From positions 1-64,000 of the forward strand of contig BPQB01000025.1 in assembly GCA_019973155.2 (NCBI GenBank): a DNA stretch of 64,000 bases. The letters run 5' to 3'. The notes beneath the pieces were generated by a model. That model saw only the letters and a list, made by a program, of their open reading frames with translations. It had not been told where the DNA came from and did not search any database. Below are positions 33,168 through 44,170 of the stretch, in pieces; within the stretch, counting starts at the first letter, position 1; the number at the start of each line of letters is the position of its first letter. The position numbers and the translations under genes are program-made. The DNA is from Phanerochaete sordida. Taxonomy: Eukaryota > Basidiomycota > Agaricomycetes > Polyporales > Phanerochaetaceae.

Positions 33168-35081
33168 ATGGCCTCCGCTACAGGTTTGTCAATTCCCCAC
33201 TGACATGCTGATTTTCCAGCTCAATATGTACGTACAGGGACAGGGAAACTATCCAGAGAGGACTACCGCAAGCAGAAGGACCTCGATGCAGCACGGAAAG
33301 CCGGTACTGCTCCGGCAGCAGTCGACCAAGAGGGCAAAGTCATCAATCCCCATATTCCTCGTGTGTATCTCTGACCATTCAATTACGACATGTACTCATA
33401 TTCTGCGTAGAATACATTGCACAAGCACCGTGGTATCTCGACACGGGCGCACCTTCACTAGCTCATCAGCGTATTCCGGAGTATGACCGCTCCGCAGACA
33501 AGCTCGACAACTGGTACGACCGAGGAGCCAAAGCAGGTCCTGCAGCGAAGAAGTACAGGAAGGGCGCATGCGAGAACTGTGGTGCCTTGACACACAAGAA
33601 GCAAGACTGCCTAGAGCGGCCACGGAAGCGAGGAGCGAAGTACTCGGGGAAGGACATTGCCCCGGACGAGATCATCCAGGACGTCGCGACGGGCTACGAC
33701 GCAAAGCGCGATAGGTGGAATGGCTATGATCCTGCGGAGCACAAGAGAGTGTACGAGGAGTATCAGGCGGTCGAGGCAGCGCGGCAGAAGTTGAGGGAAG
33801 AGGAGATCGACAAGCAGACGACCACAGACTTGGCTGCGGTGCGCAAGGTGGCCAAGGCTGGGAAGGAGAAGGCGGAGGGGGAGAAGAAGGACGATGACTT
33901 CGGCAGCAGTGACGAAGACGACGAGGACGCGGACAAGTATGCTGAATCTGCGGACGCCGTCGGCCAGAAGCTCGACACCAAGACCCGTATCACCGTGCGC
34001 AACCTGCGTATCCGAGAAGACACCGCTAAATACCTCATCAATCTCGACCCATCGTCAGCGTACTACGACCCCAAGACCCGCTCCATGCGCGACAACCCTC
34101 TCAAGAACGTCGCGCCAGAGGAGGCCCGTTTCGCCGGCGAGAACTTCCTGCGATACTCTGGCGAAGCCGCCGAGGTGCAGAAGCTGCAGCTATTTGCGTG
34201 GAACGCAGCGTCGCGCGGCAACGACGTGCACATCACCTCTAACCCAACCGAGGGCCAGCTCCTCCATTCACAATACCAGAAGGCGAAGGAGCAGCTCAAG
34301 GATACGACGAAAGTCAGCATCCTCGCGAAGTACGGTGGCGAGGAATACCTCGAGAAGGCGCCAAAGGAGCTACTCCAGGGCCAAACGGAGGAGTACGTTG
34401 AGTTCTCACGAACAGGTCAAGTTGTGAAGGGTCGGGAGAGGGCCAAAGCCCGGTCAAAATACGCGGAGGACGGTACGTCAATGTCCACAAACTATTGCTA
34501 TGTGCTGACACTGTTCTGTAGTGTATATCAACAATCACACGTCCGTCTGGGGCTCGTGGTACGACATGGGCTCCAGCCAGTGGGGCTACGCCTGCTGCCA
34601 CTCCGTCATCCACATCTCGTACTGCACTGGTCTGGCGGGCATCGAAGCTACGATGGCGTCGAGTGCACAGAACCTGCTCGCCACGCCGCACGAGCCGCCC
34701 CCGCCGCCGGCCGCCTCGGGCTCGAAGGAACCGGTGGCATCCACGAGCGAGACGTCGGACGACCGGAGACGAAAGGCGGAGACCCTGTTCTCGAAAAAGC
34801 GTGTCGGAGAGGGCGATCTAGAGCTCGATGAGAAGAAGTTGGCGGAGGCGATCAAGGCCGAGCGGAAGCGCAAGGGGCGCGCCGGCGAGGACGAGTACGA
34901 GTGGGGCACCGGGAAGAAGAGGAAAGCTGGCGAGACCTCCGAGGTTACGGAAGAACAAATGGGTGTGTCCTTCTTGCTACTTGTTCACATTCTCAGTGCT
35001 GACGAGTTCGCAGAGGCATACCGGATGAACAGGCGCATAACGGAGGACCCCATGGCGAACTATGTCGACGAAGATCTATGA
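33168..35081 (+). CDS. SLU7: Pre-mRNA-splicing factor SLU7
   Basis: 569 residues in five exons: 33168-33183, 33238-33360, 33411-34472, 34522-34962 and 35014-35081. SLU7 acts in the second catalytic step, helping 3' splice-site choice. Family marks are [30 protein letters not shown], the CCHC zinc knuckle [110 protein letters not shown] and the C-terminal [15 protein letters not shown]. An acidic run ([16 protein letters not shown]) lies in the middle. An alternative acceptor 18 bases earlier for intron 1 would also stay in frame and insert six residues. The gene shares a 345-bp divergent spacer, containing the tRNA, with the SR140-like gene. Confidence 0.96.
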
Positions 35082-35682
35082 TCGACGGCAACCTGTCTTA
35101 CTGTCCGCTACCCTATATGCTCTGCACTGCTTTCCCTTGTTGTATTGTATACTACTACGTGCGAGTCTTATCACCGCATGCATCACTCGGATATGAACTT
35201 CACACGTCGTGAAGATCTTTGGTGACCCCTCGTCGCAAGCGTGGATCCACAGCTGTCGCGAAGGTTCAGAGTTCCACGGATATGAAAGGGCGCGACGATC
35301 TCAGCTTGGATGCTTGATCTTACGAACCTCACGAGTCATATTCCTTCCCAGGTAGGTCGCAAATCAATGGTAGGGCCATCAGGCTTGACTACACCCAAGT
35401 AGAAGCGTACAGCCTAGTGATTGCTGCTGCCTTGCACTCAAGATAAATAAATGGACGTTCGATTTTGGTCCGATTGCATCTTTAAAAGATGACGAGATGG
35501 TACAATGTGTCCGAGCGAAAAGACTTTCAGTACAGCACACGCACGTAAACACCAACGGCGTTACCCACCCGCACCTCATATCGCCTGATCACGCAGCCCG
35601 CTGCCCGAGGCAGATATGGAGCGCCTCCAGCCGTGCAATGGTCTACATCACCACGAAACCCTGCCAGCTCGCTCGCCCGCGA
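35082..35682. other. Convergent 3' region, no gene seen
   Basis: Lies between the SLU7 stop and the DUF6533 gene stop. It is relatively AT-rich, as expected for two facing 3' UTRs. Confidence 0.5.
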
Positions 35683-37284
35683 TCACACTGCACCGGCCTC
35701 GCGTGCCCAGCACACCCCATCGTCCTCGTCATCGCCGTCGTCCGAGAGTGGCCGTGTGAAGCGGACGGTCGAGATGGGGAGCGTGCTCGCGGCGCTCGCG
35801 TGCGCGCTTACAAGCATGCGGAGGCGGAGGATGAAGCGCGAGAGCGCGACGGAGAACAGCCTTCGGAGGTCGTGTTAGCTCCCGAGGTCCCGCAGAACGG
35901 TGGGAACGTACACGTCGGTCAACGCAGGGATGTCGGCGAAGGACTGTGGCGGGCAGGTGAGTGGCTGGAGGGGGTGGGCGGGAGCGACTTACCGGGCGCG
36001 TGATAGAGAGGAAGTTCAGGCCGGCGAGTGTGAGGATCACGCTGAGCGCGTCAGCTGCGGCAGGGCGGGGCCGGCCAGGAGAGCTCACCAAGAGTACACC
36101 GCGCCTGTGAAAAGCGTCAGCAGTCGTCTGCGCACCGCCAGGCCGAGCCTCACCGTCTTGCCAGAGCGCGACAGAGATCGGGGAAAAAACGCGCAGCTGC
36201 TGCATCGTCAGCATCATCTTGTTCGTCTTTGCCCACGTCAGGATCAGGGAGAGACACTCGATGAACAGGATGAAGACCGAGCCGACAGTCACTGGACGCG
36301 GATCAGCCAGTATCACAACACTCGCGACGGTGCCGCCTATGTAGACGTCCTGCTCACTGCTGTCGAAGCCGGAGGTCAGCACCGGACTGCGTGTGCCGCG
36401 CGAGGGGCTCACAAAATCTTTTCACCAACAGAGGTCCCGAAAGAACTTGTCTGTTTGCATCCTGGGAAAGGTCCCGACTGTGCGGTGATGAGAAGCGTGG
36501 TGTCATAATACTGCAGGGAGATCAATAGAGGGGCTGATTTAGGGGACAAACACGACTGACGAGTGTCACACCGGGCCCTACGCATCCTGCCGCGATTATG
36601 AGTGCAGGTAAGCCGCGGCACTTGCCGTTGGTCGCATATATGCGTAAAGCGCAGAACGCTGAGTTGATCGAAGTTGGCTGGACTGATATGCAGCAAGAAT
36701 GCCAAAGCGAAATCTGCTTACCTGCCATCACAAGGTGCATAACCATGGTACATGCTTCGCTGAATCGCCAGGTGCCGGTGCATCTGCATATAGCAATGAT
36801 CAATTCAAACGAACGATCTAAATCAACGGAAAACTCACATCTGCGAGACGAGATAGATATCGCATGGCAAAAAGAGCGTATGATAGTACGTACCGCGTTA
36901 GCGTGCTCCACAGTCTCGTGCACCCGCGGTACCAACCCACCGAGTCGCGTGAGGAGATTGACAAACATAATATACCGATTGATGAGGTAGACGTATGTCG
37001 TTAGAGAGAACTTCCGTTTCCAGACGCATGATATCTCGTCGGAGATGGTAAGGAAGATATCGTAGAAGAAAAGAGCTGCAAGTTGCCCAGTTAGATGATT
37101 GCGCAATGCTATGGCCGCCAAATGTCGGCGCGCACTTCGCTGGGCTTTGGAGACGTACCGGTAGATGCGAGCTGCAGATAAATGCCGACGCTCCTGCGAA
37201 AAAGAGCTCGATGATGTGGGTTTGGTAAGGGCGGAAGTGTTGGACGTACGCGTCGAATACCTGCTGGACTTGTAGGATCGCCAT
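35683..37284 (-). CDS. DUF6533-type integral membrane protein
   Basis: Multi-exon, several-pass membrane protein of a family common in mushrooms and of unknown function. The best start is the ATG at 37,282-37,284 (MAILQVQQVFDA); a GTACGT donor then joins to SVGIYLQLASTA-LFFYDIFLTISDEI, giving the DUF6533 motif continued by SCVWKRKFSLTTYVYLINRYIM (quoted in two parts). A later exon has SAFCALRIYATNGKCRGLPA-LIIAAGCVGPGVTLV, followed by FILFIECLSLILTWAKTNKM and DALSVILTLAGLNFLS. The conserved end SVALSRFILRLRML needs an intron whose branch point GCTAACAC overlaps an apparent in-frame stop; without that splice the protein would end about 20 residues earlier at LRDLGS. Internal boundaries are less certain than the overall call. 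Confidence 0.75.
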
Positions 37285-38390
37285 GTCGGCCCAGGAATAA
37301 AGTACAGCACAGCTGTGAGAGAAAGTAATGAGAAGAGAGGGAGGCGATCCTCCAACCCCATGGGGCTTTATAACAAGGAAGCTAGCAGTGTCCGACGCTC
37401 GGCCAGTCCTGCGTATTGCGGTCTGCATGCGCTTCAATCCTTGTGGGCTTCACAACCAACACTGATCCTGCGATCACCAAGGACTTAAGCAGGCAGGTCT
37501 TCCCAGCAGGGTGACCGTCAGTGGCGTAAGTTCGCAGCTATTGCTTACTTTGCGGCTCTATCGTAAGCACCACGGTGAGCATCTCCGCCGTGCGCAACCA
37601 TCATGGGATGCTGCGAGTGCGACTGGCAGATGGCAAGATGGATGATTGCTTGCAGTATATCGTATCTCACAGTCATCCGGCTGTCAGGCGCGCATGAGAG
37701 CGAGCTCAAAATACGAATAACCACTCGGCGGAGAGACTTACTGGCCTGGCAGTAGAAGACTGAGGTCAAACGTCGCTGGCGTTCGTAGAGAGGCGCCGCG
37801 CAGCGTGCGTTTCAACGTCCGTGATAAAAAGAAGAGCTTCTGATCCACAGACCAGTCTGGACGTGGACGTGGACGTGCTCAGCGAGGCTCTCTTGTCGTG
37901 CCGGAGTAGTCGGAATGCCGGGCATGACACGAAGATGTGACATATGATGCTCGGTTCGTCACGGTCGCAGCAGATTTGGCACTATGGTGGGAAGGTGCCG
38001 AGCTGCTGAGCGACAGTGAAAGGGGTTTCAAGTAGAATTGGCCGAAGATGCGTGGACATAGGGATACTCAGGCGGACGATGATCGTCGTACGTCGACCGG
38101 CGCGAGTCACGTCGTTGCCAGTCGGAAGTCAAGGTGCGTGCCTGCGAGAAAAGCAGCGAGGAGTCCTATCAGGAAGTATCAGACTCGACGAAACTGTTTG
38201 CAAAAGAAAATAGAGCAAAATGTTTCCTTGACATCGTAGGGATCGGAAAGGTGGGCCTCCGCAGGGACCCCGACGCCACGACGCTGATGGCAGGAACCCG
38301 GGCACCCCTGCGCGCGCGCCATCACCTTACATAAGCTCCTGGTCCGTGCGCGCGCGCGCTGGTATAAGAGCGTGCGCGTGCCCTTCGTGG
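37285..38390. other. Intergenic region before U2 snRNA, no gene seen
   Basis: No protein gene is supported. The right end holds the U2 snRNA promoter, and a (GC)n tract lies at about 38,311-38,360. Confidence 0.5.
38363..38368 (+). promoter_or_regulatory. TATA box of the U2 snRNA gene
   Basis: TATAAG in GCTGGTATAAGAGCG, 28 bp before the inferred 5' end of U2, the normal spacing for RNA polymerase II. Confidence 0.65.
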
Positions 38391-38578
38391 ATCCTTACCA
38401 CTCTGGCCTTTTGGCTTAGATCAAGTGTAGTATCTGTTCTTAATAGTTTAACCACTATTATGGGGGCACCGCCCCCATTATTGGTTATCAAATTTTTGCC
38501 GCCCTTGCCCTCCGAGCTCTGCTTGCAACTCGGGGGCGCGATGACCTTGCCGCTGCAGTACTGGCTTGCGTCGTCGGG
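38391..38578 (+). ncRNA. U2: U2 spliceosomal snRNA
   Basis: Pairs with the intron branch site in the spliceosome. GGCCTTTTGGC, TTAGATCAAGTGTAGTATCT and GTTCTTAATAGTTTAACCA (38,405-38,454) are the nearly invariant 5' part. GTGTAGTA contains the branch-site-pairing sequence, and the GGCC...GGCC hairpin is stem I. A GGGGGC/GCCCCC hairpin (38,462-38,476) takes the place of stem IIb. AATTTTTG at 38,491-38,498 is the Sm site. Stem IV is formed by CGATGAC (38,539-38,545) and GTCGTCG (38,570-38,576), with the loop GCTGCAGTAC that binds U2B''. The length of about 188 nt equals that of animal U2. The exact 3' end is approximate. Confidence 0.96.
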
Positions 38579-39086
38579 GGATCTCATATCTCTTTTCCTT
38601 TGCTCTATGTTCTCCACCCGCCAGTCGGCCGGTGTGTGCATTGGGCAAAAGAACTGGGATTTCGGAGTCGGGGCCTTTTCGCTGTTCCATGTAGTTTTAA
38701 TTGTTGCTACGAGAACTTTATATGCCATAGCATGAAATGTGACATCGCAATTTTTGGCTATCAGCTTTTCACAGTACACAACTCAGCAGGTCCGCATGAT
38801 ATGCACGTTTTGCTGTTGAATGCACGGCACAACATGTGATGAATGTGAGAGTGCCTATTGACCTATACAAGCAATCGATCATGGACACAAAGTTAGGCCG
38901 AGAGACGAAGAAACGTTGTCGCGCCGCCGTAAGGAACACCACCGTGCTGCGAAAACATCCCGAACTCGAGCACAAGCTGGCACACTTGGAGCATCAATGG
39001 TCAAGATTCCATGAAGATTACAGCCGTGTTATGTTGTCATCCGCGTGTACACTAATGATACAATTATGCTAGGTTCGTGGCAGGCT
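38579..39086. other. Intergenic region, no gene seen
   Basis: Lies between U2 and the HSP12-like stop. The open frame at 38,836-39,072 has no homology that I recognise and no clear splice or promoter context. Confidence 0.5.
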
Positions 39087-39511
39087 CTACGACGAGTTGT
39101 TGTCGCCGAGGCCGACAGCGTTCTTCACGCGCTGGCCGATCGAAGGCTACAGTGACGTCATCAGCACCGCGTCGAGATGGACGCGTCGCGCGCACGTACC
39201 TCGGTGCCACCGTTGCTGTTGCCAGAGACGGCGTCGCCGACCTTCTGAGTGTACGACTTCTCATTCTGCGGAGGATGGTCAGCGGCGCGTGGACATCGCA
39301 AGCACGGAGGGACGTACCGAAGGCTGCACGGTGGACGCGGCCGAGTCGGCGTTGCCCTTGAGCTTGTCGCCGAAGTGCTCGGTGGTCGACTTCTCAGAGT
39401 CGGGCTGCGCGACGATCGTCAGCGAGTGCACCCCACAGCGACACGCGTCGCACGCACCTTGAGCGCGGCACCAGCCTTGTCGGTGAAAGACTCGCGGAAG
39501 TTGTCAGACAT
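39087..39511 (-). CDS. HSP12: HSP9/HSP12-type small stress protein
   Basis: 83 residues in four exons: 39458-39511, 39318-39404, 39200-39265 and 39087-39131, all phase 0. The product opens MSDNFRESFTDKAGAALK, continues PDSEKSTTEHFGDKLKGNAD, SAASTVQPS, NEKSYTQKVGDAVSGN, and ends RVKNAVGLGDNNSS. This is the fungal HSP9/HSP12 (WH11) family: small, hydrophilic, intrinsically disordered proteins that fold as amphipathic helices on membranes and rise in stress and stationary phase. A TATA box lies at 39,613-39,621, about 105 bp before the ATG. Four exons in under 430 bp is notable, but all splice sites are canonical. Confidence 0.95.
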
Positions 39512-40328
39512 GATGGTTCGTGAAGAGGTGGGTGGTGGAGAAGGTGGTTGTGGTGTGGGAGTGGGAGATGAGTGGGTATGCTTTGGTGGGGAGTGTTGCA
39601 GCTCGCGACGCGCCTTATATAGCGACGGCGCCGCCCCGTCCTGGGGCGGGACACGCGTCATCGCGGGCGCGGCGTCATCGACGGTGGGGCCTGCAGCAGT
39701 GGAGCGGGCGTGGTCCGCGTCAGATCTGCCAGGTGGAGCGCGTCCCAGCAGCGACAACGCTCTGCCTCATCCAGCCCGACCTCTGGCCCAGGCTCAGGGT
39801 CTTGCCCGGCCCAAAGTCAGCGCGGTGGGCAGCATGTGACGACGTGCTGCGCGGGCGGCCTCGAGCACGACGAGCGGTGAAGCTGCAGCTGCATCCTTCT
39901 ACACCATTTCTTTCTTGGTGCTTGGTTGGGATCTGAAGAATAAGAGTCGTGGTTTCATGGCGGTACACGGCGAGTTGAACGCTGGCCATCTTGGAATCGC
40001 AGCTTGTCCTTGGCATCCACAGGGTATCCATCTTCATGCGTAGGTACGTGGCACGCCATACGGAGCGACGACGACGGGTTTCATGACGTACCCGCAGAAC
40101 GTAGCCGAACACCTTGGACTGCGGTCGTGTGACCAGCACGGGGTGTCTCCAGCCCGGGGGGCAGATAAGGAAGCAGAAGTAGAATACACAGTACTCAAGA
40201 GGTATATACAAGAACGATAGCGGGCGTGTGCGCGGTATATAATACACTACATAATCCAGAGGCGCGACAGTGCGAGACGAGAGAGGGCTAGGATGGGGAC
40301 GGTAGCGCATGTGATCTAGGCACGCCAC
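39512..40328. other. Intergenic region: HSP12 promoter and 3' flank of the PA-RING gene
   Basis: TATATAAGG on the minus strand at 39,613-39,621 drives the HSP12-like gene. The remainder to the PA-RING stop holds no supported gene. Confidence 0.55.
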
Positions 40329-42552
40329 TCAGAGCGCAGTTTCAGGCGCAGGTGGCATCGGTGGGTTCGTCGGGTCATAGCCGTGTGGGACGCCCTCGCG
40401 GTTGCGGTTGCGCCGGCGCGTGCGCCGCGCGAGGCGGATGTACCGCGAGAACCGCGCGCCCGCCGTCGACAGCGGCCGGCTGCTCCCGTGCTCGGCGGGC
40501 AGCGGCAGGTGCTCGACGTGGTCGTCGCTCGAGTGCATCATGTTCTCGAGCACGTGGAAGTCTACCACGGAGTCAGCGTCGGCGAGCGCAGGTGGAACGA
40601 TAAGACACACCTTGGCGACACAGCGGGCAGCTGCTCGAGAGCTCAAGCAGCCACTGGTCGACACACTGCTGGTGGAACCGGTGGTGTCCCTCGCACGGCA
40701 GCACACGTAGGTCGTCGCCCTCCTCGAAGTCGACGATGCAGATCGGGCACGTCTCGCGGCCGATGGCGTCGGGTACGAGATCCTGGTCGCCCATGCTGAT
40801 GGCAGACGCGGTCGTCGCCTCCTTGCGCGCGGCGGGTATCCGTGGCCTCACGATTGGCGTCGGCGGCTGCGAGCTCGAGCTGGCCTCGGGAGCGTCGTGG
40901 ACGTCGCGGGCCTCCTCTGAGACGCCGCTACCCGGCTCTTTGCTGTCCGCGCCGTCCGCAGCGAGGATCGCCTGCACGGCGGGCAGCTCCGCAAGCTCGA
41001 GCTCCTCGCTGTGCGCCTTGCCGTCTGCGCTCGCGGCCTCGACGTCCTTGGGCACGTGCACGGCCACGCCGGCGTCGTCTGCACGCCCAAACTTGACGAT
41101 CGGGAACGTGTCCAGGATCGCACGGGTAACTCCGCGCGCGCGGCTCTGCGGTGCGGTAATGAACGCAGTGCCCCCAGGCCCAAAGGTCGCGCCGCCTGCG
41201 CGAGGCCCGTAGCGCTCTGGGTGGCGGATAGCACGGATAGCCTGCCAAATATGTCAGGAAATGCTCTGTGAGGTGCCTAGGTGCAGTGCGTACGCCTGAG
41301 ATGATCACGACACAGAACAGGGCGGAGACACAGCCGGTGATGGCATACAGGATGATCCTACACAGCCAATATAGTCAGTTATTGCATATTGACCAACAGA
41401 GGCGAGCTTCTCTCACATAGCAAGGCTAGACCGAGGATTCGACGGGGGATTATCACCATCTGTAGAGTCTCCAGTATTGCTTCCGCCGAGCCCTGTGTTG
41501 GGGTCTCCCGTGGCGTTGGACGCAATGAGGGTCGCAAAGAGGTAGTTGGGGGCCTTGATGGTGCCGTTCGTGAGCGTGGCGTTCACGACAGCTGCAGTCT
41601 CGTTGAGCAGCGTCGCGTTGAAGTTCTGGTACTGCGACTGGTTCAAAGCCTTGTACTCGACCTCAATCATCCTGCGGGGCGGCATGTGAGCAACGGCGGA
41701 GGTGGTGGAGCAGAGGCAAGCGCGGGGACTTACTGCGATGCGGACAGTGAGGGTGAGGAGAATATATCCATGACCTGATCAAAGTTCTCTGGGTTCGCGT
41801 AGTCCGAGTTGATCACGCAGCGTTCGCTGTACACGGAATACAGGAGCTAGGAACACGCGTGATCAGCATACGGTCGGTGTGGAGTCTGGATCAGGGCGTA
41901 CCGCAGAGACTGCGCCTCGGTCGCGGGCGAGCGTGAAGATGTCGTCCTCCATGGAGGCGTCCGTGGAGTTGTCATCGCAGGAGACCAGCGCGATCCAGGG
42001 TGTCGTGGCTGGGGGTGCCTAGGTCAATTCTGATCATTCGTCGAGGCCGGCCCCAGTCTTGCCACAAGCAGCGACACAAGACGGGCGGCAAGCAGACTGA
42101 ACTGCAGGCATATTCTGGCAGAGAAAGCCGTTTTCTTCCTTCAGACATCCATCTCAGACTGTATTGGGGGCTTGTGGCAAGGCGAGATAGCGGGCCTACG
42201 CTCCGGGGCAGCACTCACTGAGATCGTCAGACAGCTTGAGCTCTGAGAAGTGGACGAGGGCGCCCTGCGCGGCTGGTCAGGATCTGCGGAAGCCCGAGAG
42301 GCCATGACGCACCTTGCTGATGCCGTCGCTGTCCGCGCCCACGAGCTGGTAGGACACGGCCTCGGAGTACCCGCCGCCGAACCACGTGAGGACGAGGTGC
42401 GAGGGGCTCGTCGAGTTGTCGCTGGTGCCTGTGTCGTTCGTGGGCGAGGCGGGGATGTACGCGTGCACGGGGCGCGGCAGAGATGTCGAGAACGCGAGCA
42501 GGGCGATCCATGATGCGAGAAGGAGCGGGAGAGACATGGCGGGGGCCGTCAT
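40329..42552 (-). CDS. PA-TM-RING-H2 ubiquitin ligase candidate
   Basis: Type I membrane protein with an ectodomain, one membrane span and a cytosolic RING-H2 finger, the layout of RNF13/GRAIL-type E3 ligases of the endosomal system. It starts MTAPAMSLPLLLASWIALLA at 42,552 (a second Met at 42,537 is possible), a signal peptide ending near PVHA, then YIPASPTNDTG. The ectodomain includes SHLVLTWFGGGYSEAVSYQL, TPWIALVSCDDNSTDASMED and DIFTLARDRGAVSA, a protease-associated-like fold, with several Asn-X-Ser/Thr sites. The span is IILYAITGCVSALFCVVIIS. The RING-H2 is CPICIVDF...CEGHHRFHQQCVDQW...CPLC at about 40,640-40,760. The tail is basic (RLARRTRRRNRNRE) and ends PPAPETAL. One intron near 42,020-42,213 is unusually long, about 200 bp. 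Substrates are unknown. Confidence 0.88.
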
Positions 42553-42816
42553 CGTCGTCGCGCAAGGAGAGGGCACATCCACCACGCGGCGGGCGGTCGA
42601 GAGAGCGGCGCAGGTCAGGCTGAGGGTATATGACCGTGTGTGTGCAGCCTTGGAAGCGGGCAGAACGAGCGAGCCACAGGCCCTCCCATCCCAAGCCGAG
42701 ATGCCGCAAAGCGCACTGCAGTCTGCTTTAGGAAGGTGTCCTATTGATCCCAGGTACAAGCATGGGAGGCAGTGGAGGCAAATCTACGCGACAACCGGTG
42801 CGAAAGAGGAGAATGC

Positions 42817-43604
42817 CTAGTACCAGTCTACGATTTCCCACACCTCCTTGATCTTCTGCGTCAGCTTCTCTTCGTCCTTCAACTCCGGCGAACAACTGTA
42901 CAGCCCGCGAAGAGTGCAAAGCTTCACCACATTGTCTAAACCTATCTTCCCTAGCTCCTCAGCATTTGGGTCCTCCTTCCGTTTGACGAGCTGCTCGATA
43001 GCGAGGCCAAACTGCTTGTTGAGACCCGTGCTGTACTTGTGGTACAGTGCGACCTTCTGCACGGGGTCTGACAGGTTACCCTGCAGCAACCTGAGGTACC
43101 GAGTGTGCAGCACTTGGAAGCCCCACTGATGAGCAAATTCTGCTACAGCGAGCCATTCCTGGATCGGAGGCCCCGATTCACCGGAATCGTCCGGCACCTT
43201 CTCAAGTTGATCATCTTCTAGGTAGTAGCTGAAGCAGAATGGAAGTTAGGCGGAGACGATAAAGCAGTATATGCTGGTAAACATACCTCGGAGACAGCGC
43301 GTCCAATACAAGGGCCATGTCCTCGGCGGAGACGTCGTCAAAAACGAGCGGAAGCTCTTTGCTGCCTTCAGGAAATTGATACCGCGGGGCTGAAGAGACA
43401 GGCGGATCCTTGAGTCTAGTCTTGAGCGCTGAAGAGTTGAGTATGAAGATGCGCTCGTCGATTTCGAACACCGTGTCTCCTGCCTAGACCAATAATTACG
43501 CCGATCAATATCGAGAATGTCAAGAGTGCTATCGCTAAGCGACATACCACGATGTAGAGAGGGACGATGCGGTACGTCTCCGACTGCTTACGGGTGGCTG
43601 CCAT
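42817..43604 (-). CDS. BTB/POZ domain protein 3
   Basis: About 225 residues in three exons: MAATRKQSETYRIVPLYIV from ATG at 43,604, then AGDTVFEIDERIFILNSSAL, KELPLVFDDVSAEDMALVLD and ALSP, then YYLEDDQLEKVPDDSG, EWLAVAEFAHQWGFQVLHTR and VVKLCTLRGLYSCSPELKDE, ending EIVDWY with TAG at 42,817-42,819. It has the same BTB plus helical-tail plan as the BTB genes at 9824 and 28,971 but is more distant: FKVHR is replaced by FEIDERIF. It lies on the same strand between the two PA-domain paralogues. A protein-contact role is expected and the partner is unknown. Confidence 0.85.
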
Positions 43605-44170
43605 TGATGTATTGAGCGTAAGAGTGAGTCGGAAGGGTTTGGATGTGAAGCTGAGAGCTGACTGGAGTCGACTGGTGCCCACGAAGTATGATACAGCAAC
43701 CCGAGCCTATCCCTCCATTTTATACCCTCTAGTAGTCCAGCGCTGCTTCAGAGAGCGTATACCTGGTCACCAGGGGCACGCCTCGAGGCGTTACCCGCAT
43801 CGACGCGCGCCAAAACGCGCCCTTGTCCTCCCTTGTTCTGGCTGTCCGCCCGCCGCGCCGGTACAAAGCACGCCACGCGTGCCTGCAGCGGCCCGTCAGC
43901 GGCCTGTCAGTTGCCCGTCGCGACTGCCAATGAAGCTCGTGACGCGACGCGCAGCCGGCTGCGGACAACGCCGCGCTGCGCCGCGCCCGGCGCAGGACAA
44001 GACGCGCCTTTTCGCACCTCGGCGCGGCGGCGCGGTGTATGATGGAGGAGGGGGCCATGCGGGGCCTGGTAGCCTCGCGCTCGAAAAGGGGGCTTCAAGT
44101 CGTCTGACGGGGCTGCGAGCTGCGCAGAACGCGCGGTGAAGATGTCCGTGCGGAATATGTACACTGTATT

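Noticed and set aside
38836..39072. 78-codon open frame downstream of U2 snRNA
   Set aside because: Composition is plausible, but no family resemblance or intron/promoter signals; too little to call a gene.
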